Origin: Bryobacterales bacterium
Lineage (GTDB): Bacteria > Acidobacteriota > Terriglobia > Bryobacterales > UBA6623
Assembly: GCA_028819575.1 (NCBI GenBank)
Contig: JAPPLB010000173.1
Location: 43,855-107,854, forward strand
Direction: 5' to 3'
DNA length: 64,000 nucleotides
Made by a program: the position numbers and the translations under genes. The notes below the pieces were generated by a model. The model did no database searches. It worked only from the letters and a program-made list of their open reading frames with translations, and was not told where the DNA came from. Below, in pieces: positions 52,834-61,158 of this stretch. How positions within the stretch are numbered: position 1 is the stretch's first letter; each line of letters opens with the position of its first letter.

Positions 52834-54000
52834 ATGAGAAGGTTCACTCGGCGCGACGCGCTGCGGGCGGTGGCGTCCATCGGCGGAATGGCTTCCGTCA
52901 GGACGGCGCTGGGACAGGCCCTGGCGGCGACTCCGGCGTCCGGAGCGGCGCAACGCATCACCCGCTACGAAATCACCCCGGTCCGGGTGCCGATGCACGA
53001 GCGGATTCATGACGTGTTCGCGGCGGCGTATCGGAAGCAGGGTATCTTCCGTGACTACTACGACTCGACGTTGGTGAAGCTCTACACCGACGAAGGGTTG
53101 GAGGGCGTAGGCGACTTGCTGAACAGTGTTGAGGATTCCCTGGGCAGCGTGCCCCGAGCTGAAGCGGTCTGCAAACGGCTCGTGGGGCGTTCGCCGTGGG
53201 AGTTCCTGTTGGATGACAGCCTGGGCGGCGTGCTGATGGCGGTGTACGACCTGCTCGGCCAGGCGTCGGGCCTGCCCGTCTCGCGGCTCTTCGGGACCAG
53301 CCCCAGGAAGCGCATCGTTCAGACCTGGTGGAGCCAGTGCCTGCCTCCCGACGTGATGGCCTCGGAGGCGAAGCTGGGCGCGGACCTGGGGTACCGCGTC
53401 CACAAGGTGAAGGTGCGTCCGTTCGAGGACCCGATCGCTCAGGCGGAAGCGATCACCGCCGTCGTGCCGCCGGACTTCCGCATCTGGGCGGATGCGAACT
53501 GGACTTTGGGTTCGGTGGGTCGAGCCGTCGAGATGACGAACCGGCTGAACACTTTCCAGCAGTACTTCGCGATCGAGTCGCCTTGCCACCGGGCGAGCAT
53601 CGAACATTACCGGCAACTCAAGGGACGCCTGCCCATGAAGGTCGCCGAGCATCTGCCCTCGGACCCGATGCCCTTCATCCGCGAAGGCCTGCTGGACGCT
53701 CTTGTCGTGGGCGGCCCGATCGGCAGGACGACGATGCAGCGCGCCTTGATGGCGGAAGTGACCGGGGTCCCGCTCTGGATCGAGCACAGCATCATCACCG
53801 GAGTCGCGCAGGTGTTCCAGGCTCATCAGACCGCGGCTTTCCCGGGGATCGAATACGCGATCAGCATCACCCACGTCATCCAGGACGACTTGATGCGCGA
53901 GCCCTTTGAGATGCAGGACGGCCGCTACGAAGTCCCGGCGGGGCCGGGCCTGGGCGTGCACTTCGACGACGACGCGGTGGAAAAATACCGCCGCGGATAG
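52834..54000 (+). CDS. Tat-exported enolase-superfamily enzyme, paralogue 1
   Basis: 388 residues. A twin-arginine leader (RRFTRRDALRAVASIGG) precedes the two-domain enolase-superfamily fold. Barrel motifs include HKVKVRPFEDP (KxK), WADANWTLG (Asp ligand), AIESPCHRASIEH (Glu) and KVAEHLPSDPM (Glu). IEHSIITGVAQVFQAHQ carries a further His. This fits mandelate racemase/muconate lactonizing relatives that act on hydroxy or amino acids by proton abstraction. The closely similar gene at 55749 lies just beyond the dinD insert. Confidence 0.9.
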   Translation: MRRFTRRDALRAVASIGGMASVRTALGQALAATPASGAAQRITRYEITPVRVPMHERIHDVFAAAYRKQGIFRDYYDSTLVKLYTDEGLEGVGDLLNSVEDSLGSVPRAEAVCKRLVGRSPWEFLLDDSLGGVLMAVYDLLGQASGLPVSRLFGTSPRKRIVQTWWSQCLPPDVMASEAKLGADLGYRVHKVKVRPFEDPIAQAEAITAVVPPDFRIWADANWTLGSVGRAVEMTNRLNTFQQYFAIESPCHRASIEHYRQLKGRLPMKVAEHLPSDPMPFIREGLLDALVVGGPIGRTTMQRALMAEVTGVPLWIEHSIITGVAQVFQAHQTAAFPGIEYAISITHVIQDDLMREPFEMQDGRYEVPAGPGLGVHFDDDAVEKYRRG

Positions 54001-54009
54001 AAAAGGCCT

Positions 54010-54022
54010 TGATTCGTGACTC
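54010..54022 (+). repeat. short heptameric tract
   Basis: Two units (TTCGTGA, CTCGG) that begin 10 bases after the enzyme gene's stop and run into a repeat-element fragment. Confidence 0.4.
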
Positions 54023-54077
54023 GGCCTGACGGGCCTATCACGCACATCGCATCGTCGCGCGGTGAGAAATGCAGGCT
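54023..54077 (-). repeat. fragment of the 185-bp element
   Basis: Matches the last 50 bases of the reverse-orientation element (CCTGACGGGCCTATCACGCA through GGTGAGAAATGCAGGCT). The dinD stop codon follows it at 54079-54081. Confidence 0.7.
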
Positions 54078-54078
54078 C

Positions 54079-54900
54079 CTAGTTCTTCTCCGGAAGCAGC
54101 CTCTCCAACTGGTTGACCTTCGACTGAATCTCTTTGATAGGGGGCTCCGGTAGGAGATCCTCAGGCATGGTTCCGCCCAGGTCTTTGATCGTGGCCCGGA
54201 CAGCTTCGCCTACGTCCTGATGGGTCTGCTGAGCTTGGCGGTCGCCTTGAACTTGCTCCCGCTCCAGCTTGTCTTTGGTCTGAGTCGCCCTGAAGTAGTT
54301 TGCAGCGAGTTCGCTGCTACCCATACGGTCGAGAACATTCTCTTGTAGGCGCAAACCCTTCGTCTGCTTGATCTCGCTCATCGTGAGCCCGCCGTAAAGA
54401 CCCTTGTAGCCTGCACTCTGGAAGGCAGGGAACTTCTTGACACCGGAATCTTTTGCTGCCCCGGCAAGCTCTTTGTTTGCTTCGGTCATGCGACCTCGGA
54501 GTTCGAGTCTCTGGCGCGCACCTTCCAGCTCTTGTCTCAACTCCTGCTTACGCGTTTGAACGGCGAAGTAGGTTTGAGCATGGGCGACTTCGGGCTTGGA
54601 GGTGTCGCCGTTCATGGCGACCAAATAGCATGCATACCGGGTCAGCGCCCAGTCTGCCCTCCCCCTCTGAGCATCGCTTCCGATGTCGACCATTTTCATG
54701 ACGGCATGAAAATGGTGCAACGGGGGCTGCCCGGAGTTCTCACATGCGGTTACTGCTCTCTTGACGGTCGCATCGAAGTTTTCCCAGGATTTGTAGTTCA
54801 GGAAACGGACTACATCGCGCCCCCACCAGAATTCAGTGCCCTTTTGCGAGATCTGTTTGACGCTTTCAAGATCTTCGACAAACTTTTGATAATTTGACAC
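54079..54900 (-). CDS. dinD: DNA damage-inducible protein D (DinD)-like
   Basis: 273 residues. The N-terminal half is a BRO-N-like domain (EFWWGRDVVRFLNYKSWENF...) and the second half is the DinD-specific helical region (KKFPAFQSAGYKGLYGG, LDRMGSSELAANYFRATQTKDKL). E. coli DinD is SOS-induced and inhibits RecA filaments. The start is a GTG with AGGTGA upstream. I see no clear SOS box. The gene is placed against the strand of its neighbours, between two enolase-superfamily paralogues, and its codon use is plainer than theirs, which suggests acquisition. Confidence 0.9.
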   Translation of the reverse strand: MSNYQKFVEDLESVKQISQKGTEFWWGRDVVRFLNYKSWENFDATVKRAVTACENSGQPPLHHFHAVMKMVDIGSDAQRGRADWALTRYACYLVAMNGDTSKPEVAHAQTYFAVQTRKQELRQELEGARQRLELRGRMTEANKELAGAAKDSGVKKFPAFQSAGYKGLYGGLTMSEIKQTKGLRLQENVLDRMGSSELAANYFRATQTKDKLEREQVQGDRQAQQTHQDVGEAVRATIKDLGGTMPEDLLPEPPIKEIQSKVNQLERLLPEKN

Positions 54901-55064
54901 TTACTGATCACCTACGACTTTACTGTGGGCCGTGCCCCGGAGGTTTCGACTAGCGCTGAAGAAGTTATTGTACCAGCCATGTCGCGCAAGTGTTTTTCGG
55001 TGCACTTGCATCAACTTGCTTCAGTTGCATCAAGATGCTATTCTCGGGAGAACCGGGGACGAAA

Positions 55065-55475
55065 GTGAGTGCGCGATCAGAGCTGGAAAAGAAGATCGAG
55101 AGAAAGCGCCGCGAGCTAGCCGATCTCAGGGCCAAGAAGCGGGAGGCGGAGATCTATATTGCAGCTCTCGAAGACGCGCTCAAGGTCCTGCCACGTGACG
55201 GAGTCAATACTGGCGGAGCCGACGCAGTGCTTCGCCCAGGTGGCAACGCGGCCCTGGCCAGAGCCGCGATCCTCAAGCGTGGTGAAGCCCTGCACATTGA
55301 CGACCTCCTGGGGGCGATGGGCAAGGAAGTCTCCCGTCAGAACCGACTCAGTGTCAGCGGCGCATTAGCAGCCTATGTTCGGAAAAATGAGATATTCACT
55401 CGGCCTGCCCCCAACACGTTCGGGCTGGTCGAACTTGAATCGATGGGGTCGTCTGAAGAGGATGTCCCATTTTGA
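55065..55475 (+). CDS. small coiled-coil protein with a HARE-HTH-like winged helix
   Basis: About 136 residues from a GTG at 55065 with GGGGA upstream; an ATG at 55035 is possible. Residues 1-45 form a charged coiled coil (LEKKIERKRRELADLRAKKRE). Residues about 60-125 (ALARAAILKRGEALHIDDLL...) resemble the HARE-HTH winged helix found in restriction enzymes and chromatin proteins. It probably binds DNA. It diverges from dinD across about 165 bases, so the two may form a small transferred unit. Confidence 0.7.
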   Translation: MSARSELEKKIERKRRELADLRAKKREAEIYIAALEDALKVLPRDGVNTGGADAVLRPGGNAALARAAILKRGEALHIDDLLGAMGKEVSRQNRLSVSGALAAYVRKNEIFTRPAPNTFGLVELESMGSSEEDVPF

Positions 55476-55496
55476 GCCCTCGGCCACCTGAACTCT

Positions 55497-55655
55497 GTCG
55501 CGCATTTCAACTTGGACGCAGTGCTTGAAGGGCAAGGACAAGAGGAAGCGCTGCACCATTACCCACAAACGACACTGGGGCAGTTGCGCCGGTGGAACCA
55601 TTGCCGCGGGAGGCGATCCTTCGGCTCCAGACTCAGCGCTAGCCTCAAAGCTGTG
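55497..55655 (+). pseudogene. orphan 3' fragment of the membrane-TPR gene
   Basis: This stretch is a degraded copy of 46600-46765, the last TPR unit, stop codon and downstream bases of the membrane-TPR gene. Shared runs include GCATTTCAAC, GTGCTTGAAGGGCAAGGACA, GAAGCGCTGCACCATTAC and CAGCGCTAGCCTCAAAGC. The frame is disrupted by small deletions. Nothing upstream encodes the rest of that protein. Confidence 0.75.
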
Positions 55656-55748
55656 ATTCGGAAAGGCGGTGATTTGTACGCTATCCGGATGTGTGATCGA
55701 TATCCATCAGCTTGACAAGTGCATAATGACTAAAGAAGCAGGACGGCG

Positions 55749-56882
55749 TTGACGACACCGAACCGTAGGGAACTTCTTCAGTCACTGGGAACGGGCGGCG
55801 TGGCGGCTTCGGCGGCCGGCTTGCTCGCGGCGGCCCCGCGGGACGCCGCGTCCATACGGATCAGCGGCTACGAGGTCGTTCCGTTGCGCGTGCCGATGGA
55901 TATCCGTGTCCGGGAGGCGTGGCAGCGCAGTTGGTTTCTCCAGAACCGCTTCCAGACGCACCATGAGCCCGTCCTCGTCAAGCTGAAGACGGACTCGGGG
56001 CTCGTCGGCATCGGCGACTCGATGATGAGCCCGGCGCGTACGAAAACCCTCGCCGGCAAGATGGTCGGTCGCTCACCCTGGGAATATCTGTTCGACGACT
56101 CGATTCGGGGCCTGCTGGTTCCGGTGTGCGACATCGTCGGGCAGGCGCTGGGCCTGCCGGTGTCCCGGCTGTTCGCGCGCAGCCCGAAAAAGCGGATCAT
56201 CCAGACCTGGTGGAGCCAGTGCTTCAAGCCCGAGTTGATGGCCTCGGAAGCGAAGCTCGCGGAGAGCCTCGGGTACAGGGTCCACAAGGTCAAAGCACGC
56301 CCGTGGGAAGATCCGATCGAGCAGGCGGAGGCGATTTGCGGCGCCGTCTCGAAGGACTTCCGGGTTTGGGTGGACGCCAACGCCTGGTGGGGATCGGTGG
56401 GGCGGACGCTTTACATCACGGAGCGTTTGAAGAAGCTGGGCAACTACTTCGCGATCGAGTCGCCGATCCGCCGCGAGCTGCTGGAAGGGTACCGGCAACT
56501 GAAGGGGAAGGTGGGGCTCGACGTGACGGAGCACATGCCTCCGGACCCGATGCCCTACATTCGCGAAGGTTTGCTGGACGCAATCGTCGTCGGTTTCCCG
56601 ATGGGGCGGACGCTGGTGCAGCGCGCGCTGATGGCCGAAGTGACCGGGATTCCCCTTTGGGTCGAGCACAGCACGCGTTGCGGCATCAATCAGGTTTTCC
56701 AGGCGCATCAGGCCGCGGCGTTCCCGGGCATCGAGTACACCATCAGCGTCACGCACATGCTCGAGGATGACTTCGTCGCCGAGCCCTTCGAGATGAGGGA
56801 AGGCTTCTACGAGGTGCCCACCAAGCCCGGCCTCGGCATCACGCTCGACGAGGATGCGGTGGATAAGTACCGGGTTTTATAA
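55749..56882 (+). CDS. exported enolase-superfamily enzyme, paralogue 2
   Basis: 377 residues from a TTG with AGGA upstream. The leader has a twin-arginine-like start (NRRELLQSLGTGGVAASAAG). Catalytic landmarks match paralogue 1: HKVKARPWEDP, WVDANAWWG, AIESPIRRELLEGYR, DVTEHMPPDPM and VEHSTRCGINQVFQAHQ. The two are close enough over their full length to be a duplication. It is likely the first gene of the plus-strand catabolic series. Confidence 0.88.
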   Translation: MTTPNRRELLQSLGTGGVAASAAGLLAAAPRDAASIRISGYEVVPLRVPMDIRVREAWQRSWFLQNRFQTHHEPVLVKLKTDSGLVGIGDSMMSPARTKTLAGKMVGRSPWEYLFDDSIRGLLVPVCDIVGQALGLPVSRLFARSPKKRIIQTWWSQCFKPELMASEAKLAESLGYRVHKVKARPWEDPIEQAEAICGAVSKDFRVWVDANAWWGSVGRTLYITERLKKLGNYFAIESPIRRELLEGYRQLKGKVGLDVTEHMPPDPMPYIREGLLDAIVVGFPMGRTLVQRALMAEVTGIPLWVEHSTRCGINQVFQAHQAAAFPGIEYTISVTHMLEDDFVAEPFEMREGFYEVPTKPGLGITLDEDAVDKYRVL

Positions 56883-56890
56883 AAGGCCGG

Positions 56891-56921
56891 GATTCGTGTA
56901 TCGTGTCTCATGTTTCGTGAA
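56891..56921 (+). repeat. heptameric TCGTGNY tract
   Basis: Starts 9 bases after the stop codon of paralogue 2 and reads TTCGTGT, ATCGTGT, CTCATGT, TTCGTGA. Confidence 0.6.
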
Positions 56922-56999
56922 TACCGTTGGAGAAGGGCTGGGCTTGCTCAAGAAGGACATGCCTGGCGGCAGGTGAACCTTCCGACTTTCGTTTTCGCC

Positions 57000-57016
57000 A
57001 CGGATCACGAATCACG
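57000..57016 (-). repeat. short inverted heptameric tract
   Basis: CGGATCACGAATCACGG reads on the minus strand as two TCGTGNY-like units, facing the tract at 56891. Confidence 0.4.
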
Positions 57017-57046
57017 GCTTATCAATCCGCATGCAAAGCCGGCCGG

Positions 57047-57074
57047 CCGAAAAAATAACTGAAGCCCTTCAGCA
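57047..57074 (-). terminator. hairpin sharing a 14-base core with 13761
   Basis: CTGAAGCCCTTCAG again, here with an A-run before it on the plus strand, which would be a T-run after the stem on the minus strand. No minus-strand gene ends here, so its role is unclear. Confidence 0.35.
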
Positions 57075-57263
57075 CCAAATTATCGCTCACGCACTCGCTG
57101 ATCGCGGGCACGGCCCTTTGAGAGTGTGCACTCTGTTTGCCGGCGTGGTAGCTTGGCAGACTGCGAGCTTTTTGATGTTCGCCATGTTGTGACGTATCAG
57201 AAGCCTTGACCTGCCCTGTTTGACCATGGGGTCAAGGCGGCGAGCCGTCAGATTCGAGCCGAA

Positions 57264-58445
57264 ATGATGAATTCCAGCGACGTTCTTTCCCACATCGATC
57301 CGGAAGCGATTGCCCGGGACACGCTTGCGTTTGTCGAAGTCAAGAGCGAGACCTGCACGGAAGGGCCGGGGAGCGACTTCCTGGCGGATCTTCTCAAGCG
57401 CGAAGGCTTCGAAGTCGAGATGGACGAGGTCGAACCCGACCGTCCGAATGTCTACACCCGCGTTGCCGGATCGGGAGGCGGGCCGACACTGGCCTTCAAC
57501 GGACACACCGACACCATTCCCATTGGCAAGAGCACCCCGCCGGGGCGCGACGGCGACTGGATCATCGGCCGCGGCACCGAAGACATGAAGGGCGGCTTGG
57601 TGGCGATGGTCCACGCGGCCTCGGCTCTGAAGAAAGCGGGTGTCCGGCTGGCGGGCGACGTGTGGCTTACCGGGGTCATCGGCCACGAAGCCCCCGAGGG
57701 CAAGAAGGAAGGCCCGAAGCGCCTGATCGAACATCTCCGTTCGCGCCGCATTCCCGCCGACGCGATCGTCATCGTCGAAGGGCCCTGCGCGATCTGGTCG
57801 GCGAGCTTGGGTTCGGGGATCTTCAACTTCGAGATCACCGACGACCGCGGCCCAATCCACACGATCAAGATCCCGTACCGGACGAACCCGGCGTACTGGG
57901 TCGGGAAGCTGCTGCTGGAGCTCCAGGAGCGGGAAGAGGAGTTCAAGAAACAGCCGGCCCATCCGCTCTGCGGACGGCAGCTCTACAACGTCGGGATGGT
58001 CCACGGGGGAGATTACATGAACCGGCTGCCGGCGTCGTTCCGCATCACGGGCACGCGGCGCTGGACGCCGGGTCTTACGCTGGCGGACATTCGCGCCGAA
58101 TTTCAGGAGATCTGCGACCGCTACGCCGAGCAGTCGGGCCTGCATTGGAGCTACTCGATCGAGGGCGAGCGCGAGCCCTTCGAGACGCCGGCCGATCATC
58201 CCCTTGTGGAAGCCGTGCGGAGCGGGGCCGAGACGGTGTCGGGGAAACCTCCGGACATCGTCGGCATGGGACTGGTCGGCGATGCGAATCTCTACGACAA
58301 CGACGGCGGAGTGAAGACGGTCTACTACGGCCCCGCGCATCAGACGGCCCACTCCGATCACGAGCAGGTCTCCGTTACCCGGCTGACGCACTGCGCGCAG
58401 GTCTACGCGCTCGCGGCGATGAACTATTGCGGTCTCGGGGAGTAG
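57264..58445 (+). CDS. M20-family metallopeptidase/deacylase (ArgE/DapE-like)
   Basis: 393 residues, no signal peptide. Metal-site motifs are FNGHTDTIP, GRGTEDMKGGL and a C-terminal HQTAHSDHEQV. The usual catalytic Glu pair appears as GHEAPEGKKEG instead of EExG, which is a notable variation. Family members hydrolyse N-acyl amino acids or dipeptides with one or two zinc ions. It lies in the plus-strand catabolic series, between the enolase-superfamily and SelA-like genes. The start is ATG at 57264 or 57267. Confidence 0.88.
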   Translation: MMNSSDVLSHIDPEAIARDTLAFVEVKSETCTEGPGSDFLADLLKREGFEVEMDEVEPDRPNVYTRVAGSGGGPTLAFNGHTDTIPIGKSTPPGRDGDWIIGRGTEDMKGGLVAMVHAASALKKAGVRLAGDVWLTGVIGHEAPEGKKEGPKRLIEHLRSRRIPADAIVIVEGPCAIWSASLGSGIFNFEITDDRGPIHTIKIPYRTNPAYWVGKLLLELQEREEEFKKQPAHPLCGRQLYNVGMVHGGDYMNRLPASFRITGTRRWTPGLTLADIRAEFQEICDRYAEQSGLHWSYSIEGEREPFETPADHPLVEAVRSGAETVSGKPPDIVGMGLVGDANLYDNDGGVKTVYYGPAHQTAHSDHEQVSVTRLTHCAQVYALAAMNYCGLGE

Positions 58446-58451
58446 GAAAAC

Positions 58452-58500
58452 GCGTGATTCGTGTTTCGTGATTCGGAAAAAACTGAAATCCGTGATTCGA
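58452..58500 (+). repeat. heptameric TCGTGNY tract with an element tip
   Basis: Starts 6 bases after the M20 stop (GTGATTC, GTGTTTC, GTGATTC), then a spacer and another GTGATTC. The next bases, GAGAAATGCAGGTCAG, are a right tip of the 185-bp element. Confidence 0.6.
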
Positions 58501-58594
58501 GAAATGCAGGTCAGCGGGGCCGCCCGCGATGCGGTGTTACAATACCGGCGGCACCGATAAGAGAGGTGTCTTTTTTTCGACCCTTCGACGAGGC

Positions 58595-59833
58595 ATGAAA
58601 AACATGAAGCGCTTTGGCAGTTCCTGGGAACGCCGCAAGTTTCTACTGGCCGTGGGACTTGCGTCCACGTTGGGCTCGCTGCGCCCCGGCAACCTCTACG
58701 GCGCGTATCTGGCCGGTCGGCATGGGGAGAGTTACCGCGCCCTGGGCGTGCGTCCGCTGATCAACGCCGCCGGCACCTACACGACACTCACGGGTTCGGT
58801 CATTCCCCCCGAGGTCCGCGAGGCGATGGCGGAGGCATCGCGCTACTTTGTCCCCCTCATCGAGCTGCAACGCGCGGTGGGTGAGCAGATCACGAAGATG
58901 CTGGGCGTCGAAGCGGCGCTGGTGAGCGCCGGCGCGGCGAGCTCGATCACGCTGGCGACGGCTGCCTGTGTGACGAGGGGCGATCCCGGAAAAGTGCGCA
59001 GAATCCCGGATACCACAGGCATGAAGGACGAGGTCATCATGCCCAAGAGCCATCGCATGGGCTTCGATCATGCCGCGCGCGCCGTGGGCGTCAAGATCGT
59101 CGAGGTGGAGACTCCGGAGGAACTGGAGAAGGCGATCAACGAAAAAACGGCGATGCTTTTCTTCGTTCACATCTTCGAGCATCGCGGCAAGATCAACCGC
59201 AACCACTTCATCGCCGCGGGCAAACGGCACAACATTCCGGTGTTCAATGACGCCGCGGCCGAGTTGCCGCCGATGACGAATCTGTCCGCGATCGTCGGCG
59301 AAGGGTTCGATATGGTCTGCTTCAGCGGCGGCAAGGGCCTGCGCGGGCCGCAGGCATCGGGCCTGTTGATCGGCCGTAAGGACCTGATCGAGTGGGCGCA
59401 CGCGAACAACAACCCGCACAGCGACACGATCGGCCGCGGCATGAAGGTCGGCAAGGAAGAGATCATGGGGCTGCTGAAGGCCGTCGAGATCTACCACAAG
59501 CGCGATCACGAGTACGACCAGAAGCAGTGGCGCGGCTTCATGAAACGCGTCGCGAAGATCGTGGGCGACGTGCCGTCGATCGGCACTGAGGTCTACGTCC
59601 CCGGGCCGGGAGGGCATCCGATTCCGTATCTGCGCGTGAAGTGGGATCAGAGGAAGCTGGGTCTGAGCTACTCGGAATGTTACAAGGCGTTGCAGGACGG
59701 CGAGCCGCGTATCGAGGTCAACAACACGGAGAGCGGATTGGAGCTTGCCTCCTACAACCTGTTCCCCGGCGAAGAACGCATCGTCGGCATGCGGCTGCGC
59801 GAGATTCTGCTGGATGCCGCCAGGAAGGCCTGA
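58595..59833 (+). CDS. Tat-signal SelA-like PLP enzyme, copy 1
   Basis: 412 residues. A twin-arginine leader (WERRKFLLAVGLASTLGSL) is followed by the SelA-related fold I PLP fold. The PLP Lys is K247 in CFSGGKGLRGPQASG, and the cofactor-nitrogen Asp is in VFNDAAAELPP. ALGVRPLINAAGTYTTLTGS is the family's N-terminal hallmark. Cytoplasmic relatives include D-glucosaminate-6-phosphate ammonia lyase and other SelA-related lyases, often beside dihydroorotase-like amidohydrolases. Tat export fits a protein that must bind PLP before crossing the membrane. I chose the ATG at 58595; 58604 is possible. Confidence 0.88.
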   Translation: MKNMKRFGSSWERRKFLLAVGLASTLGSLRPGNLYGAYLAGRHGESYRALGVRPLINAAGTYTTLTGSVIPPEVREAMAEASRYFVPLIELQRAVGEQITKMLGVEAALVSAGAASSITLATAACVTRGDPGKVRRIPDTTGMKDEVIMPKSHRMGFDHAARAVGVKIVEVETPEELEKAINEKTAMLFFVHIFEHRGKINRNHFIAAGKRHNIPVFNDAAAELPPMTNLSAIVGEGFDMVCFSGGKGLRGPQASGLLIGRKDLIEWAHANNNPHSDTIGRGMKVGKEEIMGLLKAVEIYHKRDHEYDQKQWRGFMKRVAKIVGDVPSIGTEVYVPGPGGHPIPYLRVKWDQRKLGLSYSECYKALQDGEPRIEVNNTESGLELASYNLFPGEERIVGMRLREILLDAARKA

Positions 59834-59912
59834 TCGTATTCGATGGACGCCGTGATGTTCTCATTGGCATCCGGTGCCCGTAATCACCAGATCTCTGCGA
59901 GGAACAAACAAC

Positions 59913-61142
59913 ATGAGTGAGAACTACTCTCGCCGGAACTTCGTACAAGCCGGCGTTGCCCTGCCTGCAGCAGCCGCCAGCGCGGCGGCCGCGAGCGCCC
60001 CGCGCGTGTTCGAGACGGCGAGCATCTATGATCGCCTCGGCGTGCGCACCTTCATCAACGCCGTCGGCACGCTCACGACGATGAGCGGCACGCTGATGCC
60101 GCCGGAAGTCCAGGAGGCGATGAACCAGGCTTCACGGAACTTCGTGCGCATCCACGAGCTGCAGGAGAAAGTCGGCGCGCGCATTGCCGAGCTGGTTGGC
60201 GCCGAGGCGGCTTTCGTCACCGCCGGAGCCTCGTGCGGACTTTGCCTTTCGGCCTGTGCCGTCACGGCGGGCGATGACCGCGAGAAGATGCGGCAGCTTC
60301 CCGACCTGACCGGGATGAAGGACGAGGTCATCATGCAGAAGATCCACCACACGTGGTACGACCACGCCTTCCGCATGGTCGGACTGAAGCTTGTCGACGT
60401 GGAAACGGCCGAGGACATCGACAAGGCCGTGAACGAGAGGACGGCGGCCTTCGCGTTCGTGCGGAGTCACCACACTCTCGGCCACAAGGTGGAGCTGGAC
60501 GAATTCACCGAGATCGCCCACAAGCACGACCTGCCGGTGATCCTTGACGCGGCCGCGGAGATTCCACCGGTCGAGAACTTGAGCAAGTTCGTCAAGATGG
60601 GTGTGGACATGGTGGCGTTCAGCGGTGGAAAGAACCTGCGCGGGCCGCAGTGCGGCGGCATCCTGATGGGCAAGAAGGAGTGGATCGACAAGGCCTACGC
60701 CAACGCCTCGCCGCACAACTACCTTCCGAGGATCGCGAAAGTCGGCAAGGAAGAGATCGTAGGCGTGCTTGCGGCGCTCGAGCTCTATCTGCGCAAGGAT
60801 CACGCTGCCGAGCGGCGCGAGTGGTACGCCCGGTTGCATCGTATCGCCTCGCGGCTTCAGGGCCTGCCCACCGTCTACACGGAATTCATTCCCAACAACG
60901 ACTACAGCCACTCGCCGCGGCTCTCGGTGCAGTGGGATGAACAGAAGCTCGGCTTGTCGCTCACGGGCATGATCCAGAAGTTGCGAGAAGGGAACCCGTC
61001 CATCGAAGCCTCCGACATGCGGCGGTTCAATCCTCCGTGGAAGGGCCTGGGGCTGTTCCCGTATCTGCTCGAGCCAGGCGAGGAAGTGATCATCGCGGAT
61101 CGCATCACGGAGATCATCAAGGAAAGGGCATCGCGGGCTTGA
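59913..61142 (+). CDS. Tat-signal SelA-like PLP enzyme, copy 2
   Basis: 409 residues. The leader has the twin-arginine start SRRNFVQAGVALPAAAASAA. The PLP Lys is K240 in AFSGGKNLRGPQCGG, and the Asp is in VILDAAAEIPP. It is a paralogue of the gene 80 bases upstream, moderately diverged across the full length, so the duplication is probably old and the substrates may differ. GCGAGGA lies before the ATG at 59913. The amidohydrolase gene follows after 16 bases, so they are co-transcribed. Confidence 0.9.
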   Translation: MSENYSRRNFVQAGVALPAAAASAAAASAPRVFETASIYDRLGVRTFINAVGTLTTMSGTLMPPEVQEAMNQASRNFVRIHELQEKVGARIAELVGAEAAFVTAGASCGLCLSACAVTAGDDREKMRQLPDLTGMKDEVIMQKIHHTWYDHAFRMVGLKLVDVETAEDIDKAVNERTAAFAFVRSHHTLGHKVELDEFTEIAHKHDLPVILDAAAEIPPVENLSKFVKMGVDMVAFSGGKNLRGPQCGGILMGKKEWIDKAYANASPHNYLPRIAKVGKEEIVGVLAALELYLRKDHAAERREWYARLHRIASRLQGLPTVYTEFIPNNDYSHSPRLSVQWDEQKLGLSLTGMIQKLREGNPSIEASDMRRFNPPWKGLGLFPYLLEPGEEVIIADRITEIIKERASRA

Positions 61143-61158
61143 CGACGGAGAGACAGCC

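Noticed and set aside
54079..55475. Prophage remnant, based on the BRO-like domain of dinD
   Set aside because: No phage structural, integrase or lysis genes are present; DinD is a chromosomal family.
55712..55727. TTGACA followed by CATAAT upstream of the second enolase-superfamily gene
   Set aside because: The spacing is 4 bases rather than about 17, so this is not a promoter.
57087..58391. Minus-strand frame opposite the M20 gene
   Set aside because: Shadow of the M20 coding strand, with no motif of its own.
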